Of a stretch of DNA of 64,000 nucleotides, positions 1 through 9,833 are shown piece by piece. Position 1 is the stretch's first letter; the number at the start of each line of letters is the position of its first letter. Under the pieces are notes generated by a model. That model was not told where the DNA came from. It did no database searches and saw nothing but the letters and a program-made list of their open reading frames with translations. Source of the stretch: Bradyrhizobium sp. JYMT SZCCT0180 (GTDB taxonomy: Bacteria; Pseudomonadota; Alphaproteobacteria; Rhizobiales; Xanthobacteraceae); NCBI RefSeq assembly GCF_018130165.1, contig NZ_JAFCLZ010000027.1, positions 54,156 to 118,155 on the forward strand. Direction: 5' to 3'. The translations under genes and the position numbers were made by a program.

Positions 1-904
1 CGGCGGCGTAGGCGCCGGTTACGGAGCGGCGCTGGCGAAAGCCGGCGCGGATGTCACCTTCATCGCGCGCGGCGCGCATCTGGCAGCCATGAAGCGCGAC
101 GGATTGAAGGTGCAAAGCCCGCGCGGCGACATCCACCTGGTGCCGACACAGGCGACCGACAATCCCGCCGACATCGGCAAGGTCGATTTCGTGCTGTTCT
201 GCGTCAAGCTGTGGGACGTCGAAAGCGCCGGCGAGAGTATCAAGCCGCTGATCGGCCCTGATACGGCTGTGATCCCGCTGCAGAACGGCGTCGATGCCGC
301 AGAAAGGCTGATCCCGATCCTCCGCGAAAACGCCGTGATGGGCGGCGTGGCGCAAATCAGCGCCAACATCATAGCATCAGGCGTGATCCAGCAGGTCGGC
401 ACCTTCATGCGCATGGTGTTCGGCGAACTCGACGGCAAAAGCAGCCCGCGCGGCGAGGCATTTCTCGCGCTGTGTCTGAAGGCCGGTTTCGATGCCAAGC
501 TGAGCGATGCGATCCTCACTGAACTGTGGATGAAGTTCATCCTGCTCGCCGCCAACGCCAGCGCGGTGGCCTTGGCGCGCCAGCCGATCGGTGCGTTGCG
601 CGACGATCCTGATATTCGCCCGGTGCTGATGTCGGCCTACCGCGAGGTGATGGATGTCGGCCGCGCCTACAGCGTGGCGCTGCCGGACAACGCGGTGGAG
701 ACGATATCAGGATATTCCGACAGCCTGCCCGCCCACCAAAAGCCGTCGATGGCGCTCGACCTCGAGCGCGGCAACCGGCTGGAACTGCCCTGGCTCGGCG
801 GCAAGGTGGTCGAGCTCGGCAAAAAGCTCGGCGTGCCGACGCCGACGCACAGCCTGATGTATGCGATGCTGAAGCCGTACATCATGGGCAAGCCTGCCGG
901 CTGA
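1..904 (+). CDS. 2-dehydropantoate 2-reductase (ketopantoate reductase) family, 5' truncated by window edge
   Basis: Family members reduce 2-dehydropantoate to pantoate with NADPH in the cytoplasm, for pantothenate synthesis. The frame is open from base 2, before any start codon, and the first residues form the end of a Rossmann loop (GxGxxG, read as GGVGAGYG), so only the first few codons lie outside the window. Further in are the PLQNGVDA motif of the NADP domain and a C-terminal ApbA_C-type helical domain with the pattern KPSMALDLERGNRLELPWLGG. An HpcH/HpaI aldolase follows on the same strand. Bradyrhizobium carries many paralogues of this family, often beside catabolic genes, so the substrate may not be ketopantoate and no gene symbol is given. 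Confidence 0.85.
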   Translation, partial: GGVGAGYGAALAKAGADVTFIARGAHLAAMKRDGLKVQSPRGDIHLVPTQATDNPADIGKVDFVLFCVKLWDVESAGESIKPLIGPDTAVIPLQNGVDAAERLIPILRENAVMGGVAQISANIIASGVIQQVGTFMRMVFGELDGKSSPRGEAFLALCLKAGFDAKLSDAILTELWMKFILLAANASAVALARQPIGALRDDPDIRPVLMSAYREVMDVGRAYSVALPDNAVETISGYSDSLPAHQKPSMALDLERGNRLELPWLGGKVVELGKKLGVPTPTHSLMYAMLKPYIMGKPAG

Positions 905-971
905 CAGAGCGCACGCCTGTGTAGCCACCATTTCGCGACGCGCCTCGATGCGCGACATCACGGAGACGCAC

Positions 972-1772
972 ATGCCGCTTATCGAAAACGCCACGATCAG
1001 GAAATTGCGCTCGGGTGGGCTCGCTCTCGGATTCGGCGTGCACCATTTGCGTACCGGCGCAGCAGGCATGATCGCTGCCGCGACCGGGCACGACTGGCTG
1101 TTCATCGACACCGAGCATGGCGCATTCTCACAAGACGATGTGGCGCAAATCTGCATCGCAGCGCTGCCGACCGGCATCACCCCGATTGTGCGGATTTGCG
1201 CCGACGCGCTCGATGAAGGCACGCGGGCGCTCGACAACGGGGCCGCAGGCGTTGTCGTGCCCCACGTTGATACGATCGATCAGGCCCGTCGCATTGCGGA
1301 CGCCTTCCGCTACCCGCCTTTGGGCTCACGGAGCTGGGGCGGACCACCCGCGCTGTTCGGCTACAAGGCGCCTGGGAACGCCGAGGCGCAGGCTGCCATC
1401 AATCCGGAAATCCTTGTGGTCGCCATGATCGAGAGCCCGGAGGGTGTCGCCATCGCCGAAGGCATTGCAGCGATCGATGGGATCGACGGCCTGCTGATCG
1501 GCACATCCGACCTCACGGCTGCGATGGGCATTTCCGGTCAAATCCTGCATCCGCGCATCGAGGAAGTCTATCGCAGCGTCGGCGCGGCATGCCGCAAGGC
1601 AGGCAAATTCCTCGGCATGGGCGGCGTCTACGAACCGGACGCCATGAAGCATTACGCCGGCCTCGGCGCGCAGTTCATCCTGACGGGATCGGATCACGCC
1701 TACATGCTGGCCGGCGCCAGTCTCAAGTCGGCCACGTTGCGGAAGCTCGAAGCGGATCGCAAGGCGGGCTGA
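972..1772 (+). CDS. HpcH/HpaI aldolase/citrate lyase family protein
   Basis: Class II pyruvate-dependent aldolases of this family cleave 4-hydroxy-2-oxo acids using a divalent metal. The family core is visible: FIDTEHGAFS near the N-terminus, the glycine-rich VVPHVDT segment, MIESPEGV with the metal-binding glutamate, and GLLIGTSDLTAAMG near the C-terminus. The ATG at 972 is preferred over an in-frame ATG at 948 because a GGAG lies about 9 bases before it. The protein is about 266 residues, normal for the family. It follows the reductase-like gene by 67 bp on the same strand, so a small shared catabolic operon is possible. The exact substrate cannot be read from sequence. Confidence 0.9.
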   Translation: MPLIENATIRKLRSGGLALGFGVHHLRTGAAGMIAAATGHDWLFIDTEHGAFSQDDVAQICIAALPTGITPIVRICADALDEGTRALDNGAAGVVVPHVDTIDQARRIADAFRYPPLGSRSWGGPPALFGYKAPGNAEAQAAINPEILVVAMIESPEGVAIAEGIAAIDGIDGLLIGTSDLTAAMGISGQILHPRIEEVYRSVGAACRKAGKFLGMGGVYEPDAMKHYAGLGAQFILTGSDHAYMLAGASLKSATLRKLEADRKAG

Positions 1773-1778
1773 GCCAAG

Positions 1779-2000
1779 TCACATCCCGGTATAGCCTGCC
1801 TTCACCGGGTCGGTGGAGCCGTCGAGCTGGCGCAGATAAGTGAGGCCGCACACGGTCAGGCGGTGGGTGTCCTTTTCGCCGGCCTCGAACAGCGTCTTCA
1901 CATAGTCGGTCACCTTCTCGCGCGCTTCATCGTTCGCGGCGGCGCTGCGGTTCACCAGCAGGTCGTAGGTGTGCATGATGCGGTCGATGGCGGCTTCCAT
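1779..2000 (-). CDS. small conserved-type hypothetical protein (73 aa)
   Basis: I do not recognise a characterised family. The product is 73 residues, soluble and mostly helical in appearance (MEAAIDRIMHTYDLLVNRS), with no signal peptide or membrane segment. A GGAGAA Shine-Dalgarno lies just upstream of the ATG. It sits 18 bp downstream of another small gene on the same strand, so the two are probably co-transcribed, and it converges with the aldolase gene, ending 6 bp from it. Codon use looks like normal genomic coding sequence. Function unknown. Confidence 0.6.
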   Translation of the reverse strand: MEAAIDRIMHTYDLLVNRSAAANDEAREKVTDYVKTLFEAGEKDTHRLTVCGLTYLRQLDGSTDPVKAGYTGM

Positions 2001-2018
2001 GAAGTTCTCCGGTGGGGG

Positions 2019-2246
2019 TCAGGCGATGTAGGTTTCGGCTTCGAATTTGGCGATCGCCTTGTTGGCGAGGCGGATCTTGTTGAGTTCGCCGCGCTGAAAC
2101 ATCTGCACGATGATTTCGAGCAGCCGCTCGTCGGTGGCGAAAGTGTCCGGGAGGGCGCCGGTCCTGCGGAGATAGTTCGAAGCGATGGCGTAGGCGTCGC
2201 CCACCACCTCGACATTCATCACCCGCAATCCGCGCTCGACGAGCAT
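2019..2246 (-). CDS. small hypothetical protein (about 75 aa)
   Basis: The product carries the segment NYLRRTGALPDTFATDERLLEII split over a short helical domain, with no cysteine motif, signal or membrane segment. No family is recognised. The frame stays open further upstream to 2294; the ATG at 2246 is preferred because a GGGGA lies upstream, and an ATG at 2219 is a second option. It precedes the 73-residue gene by 18 bp in the same direction, and the pair likely forms one transcript. Function unknown. Confidence 0.55.
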   Translation of the reverse strand: MLVERGLRVMNVEVVGDAYAIASNYLRRTGALPDTFATDERLLEIIVQMFQRGELNKIRLANKAIAKFEAETYIA

Positions 2247-2294
2247 GTTCTTCGGTCCCCGTGTCAGGAGCAATAACGCGCGAGCCCGGCACAA

Positions 2295-2687
2295 GTTCCA
2301 TCCGGGGAAACCGGCGGTTTGCTGGGCGCGCGCCTATGCCCGCGTGACCTTAGAATCGAGGTGCAGCTTGTTGTTTTGATGCGCTTTATCAGGTGAAACT
2401 GTGTTCGCCATCACTCGAAGCAGCTATGCCCGAAGCACTTCTAGCGCGCGTCGCGAAGGATGAAGCCGCTGCACTCAATACTCCGGCCCCAAAAAGCAAA
2501 ACGCACCGGATCCGGTAACCCGGAGCCGATGCGCCTTGGGCAGGGCTTACTGCCTTGCCAGTTCATGATCCGCTGTGGGCTGCCGGTCTTTTGAGTGGCC
2601 GGCTTGGCCGCGGATTCGAATTCTTATTTGACGCGTTTTCTTCACGCGAACCGGAAGTCCGCTTCGCTCGAAAACGCTATGTAAATC
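2295..2687. other. intergenic region without a supported gene
   Basis: No open frame here has convincing coding character. It contains a hairpin-forming stretch at 2502-2533 (CGCA and TGCG ends with CCGG-rich arms) and, at 2628-2680, a copy of the interspersed element described separately. Confidence 0.6.
2628..2680. repeat. short interspersed element, 'GACGCGTTTTC...GAAAACGC' family
   Basis: The element begins GACGCGTTTTCTTCACGCGAA and ends CTCGAAAACGCTATG, so the ends form an imperfect inverted repeat around GCGTTTTC/GAAAACGC. Related copies in this window lie at 45889-45933, 54801-54866 and 58209-58309. I recognise this as a high-copy intergenic sequence in Bradyrhizobium. Confidence 0.6.
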
Positions 2688-3203
2688 TCAAAGCCGATAC
2701 AGGATCTGGTCGGTCCAGAAGCGCTCGAGCCGATGCAGCGACTTGTTCAGCGTCGCGAACTCCTCGTTCGAAATGCCGCCGACCTGCTCCACGGTCTTGA
2801 CGTGCTTCTGATAGAGCGCGTCGACGATCTTGCGGATTTCCTGGCCCTGCGAGGTCAGACGGATGCGGACCGAGCGGCGATCAACGCGCGAACGCTGATG
2901 ATCGAGGAAGCCGAGCTCGACGAGCTTCTTCAGATTGTAGGAGACGTTGGAGCCGAGGTAGTAGCCGCGCGTGCGCAGCTCGCCTGCGGTCAGTTCCTTG
3001 TCGCCGATGTTATAGAGCAGCAGCGCCTGCACCGAGTTGATATCGGCGCGACCGCGGCGATCGAATTCATCCTTGATCACGTCAAGCAGCCGGCGATGCA
3101 GCCGCTCCACCAAAGTCAATGCTTCAAGATAGAGCGGCTGCACCGGAGCTTGACCGGCAGAGCGTTCAGCGGTTTCCACCGCCGTTGCAACGGCTTTCAT
3201 CAT
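2688..3203 (-). CDS. ldtR: MarR-family transcriptional regulator, LdtR-like
   Basis: LdtR is a MarR-family winged-helix regulator of alphaproteobacteria, known to control L,D-transpeptidase genes and osmotic stress tolerance in Liberibacter and rhizobia. The 171-residue product has the MarR core: a dimerisation helix (LTLVERLHRRLLDVIKDE), the recognition segment ELRTRGYYLGSNVSYNLKKL, and a wing containing SRVDRRSVRIRLT. Two ATGs stand in tandem at the start, preceded by GGGGAA. A DUF6163-like gene follows upstream, an arrangement I associate with ldtR in Bradyrhizobium. No L,D-transpeptidase gene is adjacent here, so its targets must lie elsewhere. An organic-acid type inducer is expected of the family but is not visible. 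Confidence 0.85.
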   Translation of the reverse strand: MMKAVATAVETAERSAGQAPVQPLYLEALTLVERLHRRLLDVIKDEFDRRGRADINSVQALLLYNIGDKELTAGELRTRGYYLGSNVSYNLKKLVELGFLDHQRSRVDRRSVRIRLTSQGQEIRKIVDALYQKHVKTVEQVGGISNEEFATLNKSLHRLERFWTDQILYRL

Positions 3204-3640
3204 GACATTCCCCTGTTGTCGTTTTTATCGACTTATTCGACGAAACTTTTGTCCCGCCTGATAGCTTCAACTTAAGGGGGCCGTTTGAAGATCCGCTTAA
3301 ATAAGACAATAAAGAGATCATGAATTTAAGACAGTGAATCGCGGATTAAGCCCATGGATAAAGGGCTTTTCGCAAGATTTCATTGACGGTGGCAGGCCTC
3401 TGTTCACGCTTCGTCTGGCAGGGTTGTCGCATTCCAAAACAGGTTCGTTTGAATTCGAAACGCCTGGGTAACCGACGTGAGGGAACCCTTTACGGTGACT
3501 GAAAAGTTACCGCGAAAATCGTCGAAAATCTTACGGGAATGGCGCGGCCCATTCTGGGACGCAGATGCGCTGGCGCAATTAACAGTTCGGGCGGCATCCT
3601 TTCGGGCGTCATCCTTCGACACGCCACTTGCACCGAACGT

Positions 3641-3831
3641 CGTCATGCCCGGACTTGCCGCCTTCGCTAAAGCTCCGGCGGGCCAGCGACTCGTGGCCTC
3701 GTCGAAGCCTTGGCGGAGACGGGTGCCGGGCATCCACGTCTTGGCTTCCACTAAGCAAGAAAGACGTGGATGGCCGGCATAGGCGAGCGGAAGCGACGCC
3801 GTCCTACAGACGGCTATGCCCGGCCATGACG
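3641..3831. repeat. palindromic intergenic element, 'CGTCATGCCCGG...CCGGCCATGACG' family, long form
   Basis: The element starts CGTCATGCCCGGACTTGCC and ends CCCGGCCATGACG, with internal ACGTCTTGGC and AGACGTGGATGGCCGG boxes. Its first part (3641-3745) is matched by an inverted copy at 39333-39437 with about one mismatch. Shorter relatives lie at 14691-14720 and 16212-16305. Confidence 0.8.
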
Positions 3832-3896
3832 AAAAGCGAATCATTTTCCGGCAGTTTGGGAGTGCTCGAAAATGCTGGCTGCTTTTTCGGTCAGGC

Positions 3897-3985
3897 TCAC
3901 AGGATGAGGTCGAGCAGTTCAGGGCGCGCTCTTGAGACCCTCATGGTAAGGAAGCGCGGCAACGCCGTGCATCTCGAACCATGCG
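3897..3985. repeat. degenerate copy of the 'CTCATGGT...GCGCGC' interspersed element
   Basis: It reads in the opposite orientation to the copy at 8107-8230. Shared blocks are the CCTCATGGT end, the GCGCGC core and CATCTCGAACCATG at the other end. It is clearly eroded. Confidence 0.45.
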
Positions 3986-4029
3986 GCCAACGTTTATGCC
4001 ACCATCATTCAAGCAGACGCGCACGACTG

Positions 4030-4512
4030 CTATGGCGGCCGTTCGCGCGCGGCCATCCAGGCGAGTGCGAGGTAAGCTGCCAGCATCACGGCTTCGACAC
4101 CGACCACCGTCAGGCTGCCGCCGTAGATGCCCGGAAACATCAATTCGATGACGGCCATCGAGACTACTGTCGTGAGCCACACCACCGCGCCCCAGGGCGT
4201 GGCAAGCCACAGACCGACAGCGGCGACGAGTTCAATCACGGCGAAATAAATCGTCGCGGTCTGCCAGGCCATCGACTGGTTTTCGAACGCCTCTTCCTCG
4301 CCGCCGATGAAACCGGTCACCTGCGCCCAATGGTAAAGGCCCTTGGCGATCGAGATGACCGCCATGATGCGCAGGAACAGCACCAGCCGCCGGGTCCACG
4401 CGTTGTCATCGGGCTCGATCCGCTCGGACGAGATCGCCGCCACCGACATCGCATTGTCCCGGGCATTGTCCCTGTTATCCCGCGACGGGTCGCGCGCGGA
4501 GGTGTCAGACAT
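4030..4512 (-). CDS. DUF6163-like integral membrane protein
   Basis: The 160-residue product has a hydrophilic, Asp/Arg/Asn-rich N-terminus of about 40 residues followed by four predicted membrane helices: around LVLFLRIMAVISIAKGLY, TATIYFAVIELVAAVGLW, GAVVWLTTVVSMAVIELM and VGVEAVMLAAYLALAWM. Size and topology fit the DUF6163 family of Bradyrhizobiaceae, whose function is unknown. It lies between ldtR and hemB, and is divergent from hemB over a 181-bp gap. The family assignment rests on recalled gene context and overall look, not on a search. Confidence 0.75.
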   Translation of the reverse strand: MSDTSARDPSRDNRDNARDNAMSVAAISSERIEPDDNAWTRRLVLFLRIMAVISIAKGLYHWAQVTGFIGGEEEAFENQSMAWQTATIYFAVIELVAAVGLWLATPWGAVVWLTTVVSMAVIELMFPGIYGGSLTVVGVEAVMLAAYLALAWMAARERPP

Positions 4513-4693
4513 GAGAATCGGTGCTCACAGGCGAAAACGGGTCCTTATAGGCGGACTCTTGGCCCGCCGGGTCGGCAAAATCAATTGCCGCTGGCGCAAA
4601 TCAAGCCGCGGTGACGCGGCCGTTCCGGAATGCTAGAATTAGACCAGGTCCAAATCAGGCCAAATCAGCCTTCCGCTGCGGGAGTACCATCAT

Positions 4694-5755
<1,062 letters not shown>

Positions 5756-5761
5756 TCCGCG

Positions 5762-6385
5762 CTACGTCGCTAGATGTGGCCCGCAATGCTGGCGCAGGGC
5801 CTCCCGCCGCTCGGGCGACAGCACGGTCGCCGGATAGATCGGCTCGCGCGTGTTCTGCCTGAAGAAGGGATGCGGCCAGGTCCGGCCGCGCAGGCGCCAG
5901 CCAATCACCTTGGCGATCGCACGCAGGATGAGCGGCAGATTCAATCCGGTGGAGCCAGCCGGGGGCTCACCAATGGCGTATTTCCCCAGGATCGCGCCGG
6001 CCGGCGTGCCGAACACCTGATCGGCACGCTGGGTGCCGGTATTGAATGCCTGCGCGACAATTCCGACGAAAGGAATCGCCGGACCCAGCGTGTTGCCGAC
6101 CGGCGTGTTGCAACAGGTCGTGTGCCACCGGAACAAACCTTTTGAGGTCAGCCGCACGCCTGCGATACGATCCTGCCCCTTCACAAACGTCAGTGACGCG
6201 GGCGCTACCTGCACGATATCGGAGCCGCCCTGGGCATTGAGCAGGTCGGCGCGGCCGAGCTGATGCGCAAATGCCTGGCAATCATCGCAGTAGCAAACCA
6301 CGCGATTGACCGTCCGCGGCGAAGCGTTGGTGATCTCCCCGACCACCTCCCCGCAACGGCATCGCAACTCCGCTTGTTTGCTCAT
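5762..6385 (-). CDS. DUF6151 family protein (GFA-like zinc-binding fold)
   Basis: The product resembles glutathione-dependent formaldehyde-activating (GFA-like) proteins. Cysteine pairs in LRCRCGEV, CYCDDC and TTCCNTPVG probably bind zinc. Reading starts at the ATG at 6385 because GGGAGGGGAG lies directly before it; the frame is open to 6478 but that extension lacks a ribosome site. The C-terminal half, after KYAIGEPP, is typical of DUF6151 and differs from classical GFA enzymes, so formaldehyde chemistry should not be assumed. It converges with hemB, only 6 bp apart. The role is unknown. Confidence 0.8.
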   Translation of the reverse strand: MSKQAELRCRCGEVVGEITNASPRTVNRVVCYCDDCQAFAHQLGRADLLNAQGGSDIVQVAPASLTFVKGQDRIAGVRLTSKGLFRWHTTCCNTPVGNTLGPAIPFVGIVAQAFNTGTQRADQVFGTPAGAILGKYAIGEPPAGSTGLNLPLILRAIAKVIGWRLRGRTWPHPFFRQNTREPIYPATVLSPERREALRQHCGPHLAT

Positions 6386-6592
6386 CTCCCCTCCCACAAG
6401 GCTACCGCGAATCGTGCCCGGGCATTCAGCCGGCACCGGCACTCCATTCTCAACTCGCTCATCCCATGGCAAGGCCATGGCCGCGGAATCGCCTGAATAT
6501 TGCCGTTTCGTGACTGCCGCAGGGGCTTGCGTGCCCGGGCGCGGTTCCCATGTTTCCGCTTGCGGGAATATGCACGGTCTGGAGGACTGATC

Positions 6593-7162
6593 ATGTCGTA
6601 TAGCGGTTCGGGTAATAGCGGTGGCGGCCCTTCAAATGCTGGCGGCGCCTGGCGTAACGATGGCCGCGTGCAGCCGCATGCGTTCGACCCCGATTTGCAG
6701 CCGGAACTGTTTCGCGGGCTGCTGACGCGGCGGGTGTTCGCCTTCCTGATCGACCTCGTCGTGCTGTCGGTCCCGGTGATCCTCGGCTACGTCTTCATCG
6801 CGGTGTTCGGCCTGATCACGCTTGGGCTCGGCTGGGCGCTGTTCTGGCTGGCCTGGCCGGCCACGATCGTCTGGGCCATCGTCTATTACGGCTCTTCCCT
6901 CGGCGGGCCGCATTCGGCGACAGTGGGCATGCGCGTGATGGATCTGGAACTGCGCACCTGGTACGGCGCGCCGGGCTACTTCGTGCTCGGCACCACCCAC
7001 GCCGTGTTGTTCTGGGTGTCGATCTCGTTCCTGACGCCGCTGGTGCTCCTGATCGGCTTGTTCAACGGCCGCCGACGGCTGCTGCATGACATCGTGCTGG
7101 GAACCGTCGTCATCAACAGTTCGATTCGCACACAGGTTGTACCTCCGGCGCGCGCCTATTGA
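6593..7162 (+). CDS. RDD family integral membrane protein
   Basis: A 189-residue membrane protein of the RDD family. A Gly/Ser-rich start is followed by LLTRRVFAFLIDLVVL, which carries the Arg and Asp residues that define RDD domains, then three to four membrane helices and the late GRRRLLHDIVLGTVVI block that is the second half of the signature. The start at 6593 is chosen because GGAGGA lies upstream; a frame extension to 6500 has no such site. It precedes the Bpt/Ate gene by 160 bp on the same strand. Some RDD proteins act as Na+/H+ antiporters, but no function is shown here. Confidence 0.88.
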   Translation: MSYSGSGNSGGGPSNAGGAWRNDGRVQPHAFDPDLQPELFRGLLTRRVFAFLIDLVVLSVPVILGYVFIAVFGLITLGLGWALFWLAWPATIVWAIVYYGSSLGGPHSATVGMRVMDLELRTWYGAPGYFVLGTTHAVLFWVSISFLTPLVLLIGLFNGRRRLLHDIVLGTVVINSSIRTQVVPPARAY

Positions 7163-7322
7163 AGGGATGTCACACTCCAAATGGATTGACCGTCAGCCCC
7201 CGCGGCGCGATGCTGAGGTTTGTTCGGCCCGGATCAGGATCGGGGCCGAACTTTGTGCCACCGGTACCAATTGTTCACCGGATAGCGTTATCGTTCGTGT
7301 TTCGGAGGCCTGACGACCCGAC

Positions 7323-8099
7323 GTGACCCAGCATTCGCGTGATACCCCGCAGTTTTACCTGACGGCGCCCTCGCCCTGCCCCTATCTGCCGGGACGGCAC
7401 GAGCGCAAGGTGTTCACGCATCTGGTCGGCGACAAGGCCGGCGACCTCAACGACCTCCTGACCCATGGCGGCTTCCGCCGCAGCCAGTCGATCGCCTACC
7501 GGCCGGCCTGCGACCAGTGCCGCGCCTGCGTTTCCGTGCGCGTCGTCGCCAACGAGTTCCGGCCCTCGCGCAACTTCCGCAAGATCCTCGCGCGCAACGC
7601 CGACATCATCGGCGAGCAGCGCAGCGCGGTCCCGACCTCGGAACAATATTCGGTGTTCCGCGCCTATCTCGACCGGCGCCACCGCCATGGCGGCATGGCC
7701 GACATGACCGTGCTCGACTACGCCATGATGGTGGAAGACAGCCACGTCGAAACCCGCATCATCGAATACCGCAAGCGCAACGTCGATTCCGGCATCACCG
7801 GTCGCGGCGAAGATTTGATCGCCGTCGCCCTCACCGACGTGCTCAGCGACGGGCTGTCGATGGTCTATTCGTTCTTCGAGCCGTCGGAGCAGAGCCGCTC
7901 GCTCGGCACCTTCATGATCCTCGACCACATCACGCGCGCGAGAAGGCTGGGGCTGCCTTACGTCTATCTCGGCTACTGGATCGAGGGCTCCAAGAAGATG
8001 GACTACAAGGGCCGCTTCCTGCCGCAGCAGCGGCTGGCCCCCTCAGGCTGGCTGCGCATCGACGCGTCAGGCGAAGTACTGACCGAGCCGCAGGATTAG
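7323..8099 (+). CDS. bpt: aspartate/glutamate leucyltransferase (Bpt/Ate arginyltransferase family)
   Basis: Bpt transfers leucine from Leu-tRNA to N-terminal Asp or Glu of proteins, feeding them to the ClpS/ClpAP N-end rule pathway. The 258-residue product has the family N-terminus CPYLPGRHERKVFTHL, the cysteine cluster YRPACDQCRACVSVRV, and the conserved C-terminal blocks SMVYSFFEP, YVYLGYWIEGSKKMDYK and RFLPQQRL. The start is GTG at 7323, with GGAGG about 14 bases upstream, a long spacing. Older annotations call such proteins arginyltransferase (ate); leucyl transfer is inferred from the bacterial family. Confidence 0.93.
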   Translation: MTQHSRDTPQFYLTAPSPCPYLPGRHERKVFTHLVGDKAGDLNDLLTHGGFRRSQSIAYRPACDQCRACVSVRVVANEFRPSRNFRKILARNADIIGEQRSAVPTSEQYSVFRAYLDRRHRHGGMADMTVLDYAMMVEDSHVETRIIEYRKRNVDSGITGRGEDLIAVALTDVLSDGLSMVYSFFEPSEQSRSLGTFMILDHITRARRLGLPYVYLGYWIEGSKKMDYKGRFLPQQRLAPSGWLRIDASGEVLTEPQD

Positions 8100-8106
8100 G
8101 AACGGA

Positions 8107-8230
8107 CCTCATCCCCGGATGAGAGCTTTGCGCTCACCGAGGGAGCGCGCTCTTGCGCGCGTCTCGAAGGATGGCCACGGGCCACATGGTTCGAGACGCG
8201 CGCGAGATGCGCGCTCCTCACCATGAGGAT
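8107..8230. repeat. palindromic intergenic element, 'CTCAT...GCGCGC...ATGAGGA' family
   Basis: An imperfect inverted repeat lies between bpt and mntH, with ends CCTCATCCC and CCATGAGGA and inner arms GCGCGCGTCTCGAAGGATGG and GGTTCGAGACGCGCGCG. Related copies lie at 3897-3985 (degenerate) and 24820-24952. The position between convergent genes suggests a structured RNA tail, but there is no T-run. Confidence 0.75.
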
Positions 8231-8234
8231 CGAC

Positions 8235-9635
8235 TCAACCGCCGAAAAACGTATCGAACAGCAGCTTCACATTCAGGATCACAATGATCCCGGCCACGAC
8301 CCACGCCAGCGTGGCGACCGAACGGGAAATCGCGAAATCACCCATCTTGCGGCGGTCGGAAACGAACCGTACCAGCGGGATGACCGCGAACGGCAATTGC
8401 ATCGACAGGACGACCTGACTGAAAACCAGCAGCTGTGCCGTGCCCTTCTCGCCGTAGAGCGCGGTGACGATGACGACGGGGACGATGGCGACGCCGCGGG
8501 TGATCAGCCGCCGCGCCCAGTTCGGCAGGCGTAAATGCAAAAAGCCTTCCATCACGATCTGGCCGGCCAGCGTCGCGGTCACCGTCGAGTTGAGGCCGGA
8601 CGCCAGTAGCGCGACGGCGAACAGCGTCGAGGCCATCCCGAGCCCCAACAGCGGCGACAACAGCTCATGCGCCTGCTCGATCTCGGCGACGTCGGTACGG
8701 CCGCTGGAATGGAAGGTCGAGGCGGCCACGATCAGGATCGCGGCGTTGATGAACAGCGCCAGCATCAGCGCGATGGTCGAGTCCGTCGTCGCCCATTTGA
8801 TCGCGTCGCGCCTGCCCTCGTCGGTGCGCGGATAGGCGCGGGTCTGCACGATCGAGGAGTGCAGATAGAGATTATGCGGCATCACGGTGGCGCCGATGAT
8901 GCCGATCGCGATGTAGAGCATCGCCGGATTGGTGACGATTTCGGTCGACGGCAGGAAGCCGCGCAGCAGCGCGGCAACCGGGGGCGCTGCGGCGAAGATC
9001 TGGATCGCAAAGCAGACCGCGATGACGATCAGGAGCGAAATGACGAAGGCTTCGAGGAAGCGGAAACCCCTGTTCATCAGAAGCAGCAGCAGGAAGGCGT
9101 CAAGCGCGGTGATCAGCGCGCCGCCGATCAGGGGAATGCCGAACAATAGCTTCAGCGCGATCGCGGTGCCGATCACTTCCGCCAGATCGCAGGCGATGAT
9201 CGCGGCCTCGCAGGCCAGCCACAGCATGAAATTGACCGGACGTGAAAAGCTGGCGCGGCAGGCCTGTGCGAGATCGCGGTCGGTGACGATGCCGAGCCGT
9301 GCGGCGAGCGCCTGCAGCAGGATCGCCATCAGGTTCGACAGCAGGATCACCGACAGCAGCGTGTAGCCGAACTTCGATCCACCGGCGAGATCGGTCGCCC
9401 AATTGCCGGGATCCATGTAACCGACGGAAACCAGATAGCCGGGCCCGAGAAACGCGAGCAGCCGGCGCGCCCAATGGCCACCGAGCGGTACCGCGATGGT
9501 CGCGTTGACTTCGGCCAGACTGCGCTGCCTGTTCGCCGCGGCGTCGGCGCGCCAGCCGGCGTCGGCGTCTTGCAAGGCCAAAGGCAATCTCTCCGAATAA
9601 GTCTTTCGGCCCAATTCGGGCGTTCGCGCATCCAT
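8235..9635 (-). CDS. mntH: Nramp-family divalent metal (manganese) transporter MntH
   Basis: MntH imports Mn2+ (and to some extent Fe2+) across the inner membrane with protons. The 466-residue product has about eleven membrane helices and both hallmark motifs: MDPGNWATDLAGG in the first helix (metal-binding Asp and Asn) and IGATVMPHNLYLHSS in the sixth (MPH). A hydrophilic N-terminal tail of about 55 residues precedes helix 1. Thirty bases upstream of the ATG lies a direct repeat of TTGCAACT (9665 and 9676), fitting control by the Fur-family Mn regulator Mur known for bradyrhizobial mntH. The gene is divergent from the yqiJK operon. Confidence 0.95.
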   Translation of the reverse strand: MDARTPELGRKTYSERLPLALQDADAGWRADAAANRQRSLAEVNATIAVPLGGHWARRLLAFLGPGYLVSVGYMDPGNWATDLAGGSKFGYTLLSVILLSNLMAILLQALAARLGIVTDRDLAQACRASFSRPVNFMLWLACEAAIIACDLAEVIGTAIALKLLFGIPLIGGALITALDAFLLLLLMNRGFRFLEAFVISLLIVIAVCFAIQIFAAAPPVAALLRGFLPSTEIVTNPAMLYIAIGIIGATVMPHNLYLHSSIVQTRAYPRTDEGRRDAIKWATTDSTIALMLALFINAAILIVAASTFHSSGRTDVAEIEQAHELLSPLLGLGMASTLFAVALLASGLNSTVTATLAGQIVMEGFLHLRLPNWARRLITRGVAIVPVVIVTALYGEKGTAQLLVFSQVVLSMQLPFAVIPLVRFVSDRRKMGDFAISRSVATLAWVVAGIIVILNVKLLFDTFFGG

Positions 9636-9660
9636 CTCAACAAGATGGTCGATATTCGCT

Positions 9661-9686
9661 CTTATTGCAACTCATTTGCAACTGCA
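9661..9686 (-). promoter_or_regulatory. putative Mur/Fur-type operator of mntH
   Basis: CTTATTGCAA at 9661 is followed by two direct copies of TTGCAACT, 11 bp apart (9665-9672 and 9676-9683), and by a further TGCA at 9683-9686. It lies 26-51 bp upstream of the mntH ATG. The same CTTATTGCAA decamer occurs upstream of the haem peroxidase at 12557-12566. Binding by Mur, Fur or Irr is inference. Confidence 0.6.
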
Positions 9687-9833
9687 TCTAGTGATCGTGA
9701 ATAATACCGGCATCGTGTCGAGGCGGGCCTGCGCCAGCGCCGCGGCGGTGAACCCCCGAATTCCCCCCGACGACAAACTGTTTGAGATCAAGTGGTCGAT
9801 AACCCTGACCATCAACACCGTCGGAGGGGTGTC

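Larger units (their letters stand above)
3204..4029. other. 826-bp intergenic region filled largely by repeats
   Basis: The AT-richer first 150 bases (3204-3360) probably hold the ldtR promoter region. The rest is mainly interspersed palindromic repeats (3641-3831 and a degenerate copy at 3897-3985). Open frames that cross the region are built from these repeats and are not supported as genes. Confidence 0.7.

Noticed and set aside
3404..3844. A 146-codon minus-strand frame in the gap after ldtR
   Set aside because: Its middle is the interspersed element at 3641-3831, which recurs at 39333-39437; there is no ribosome site.
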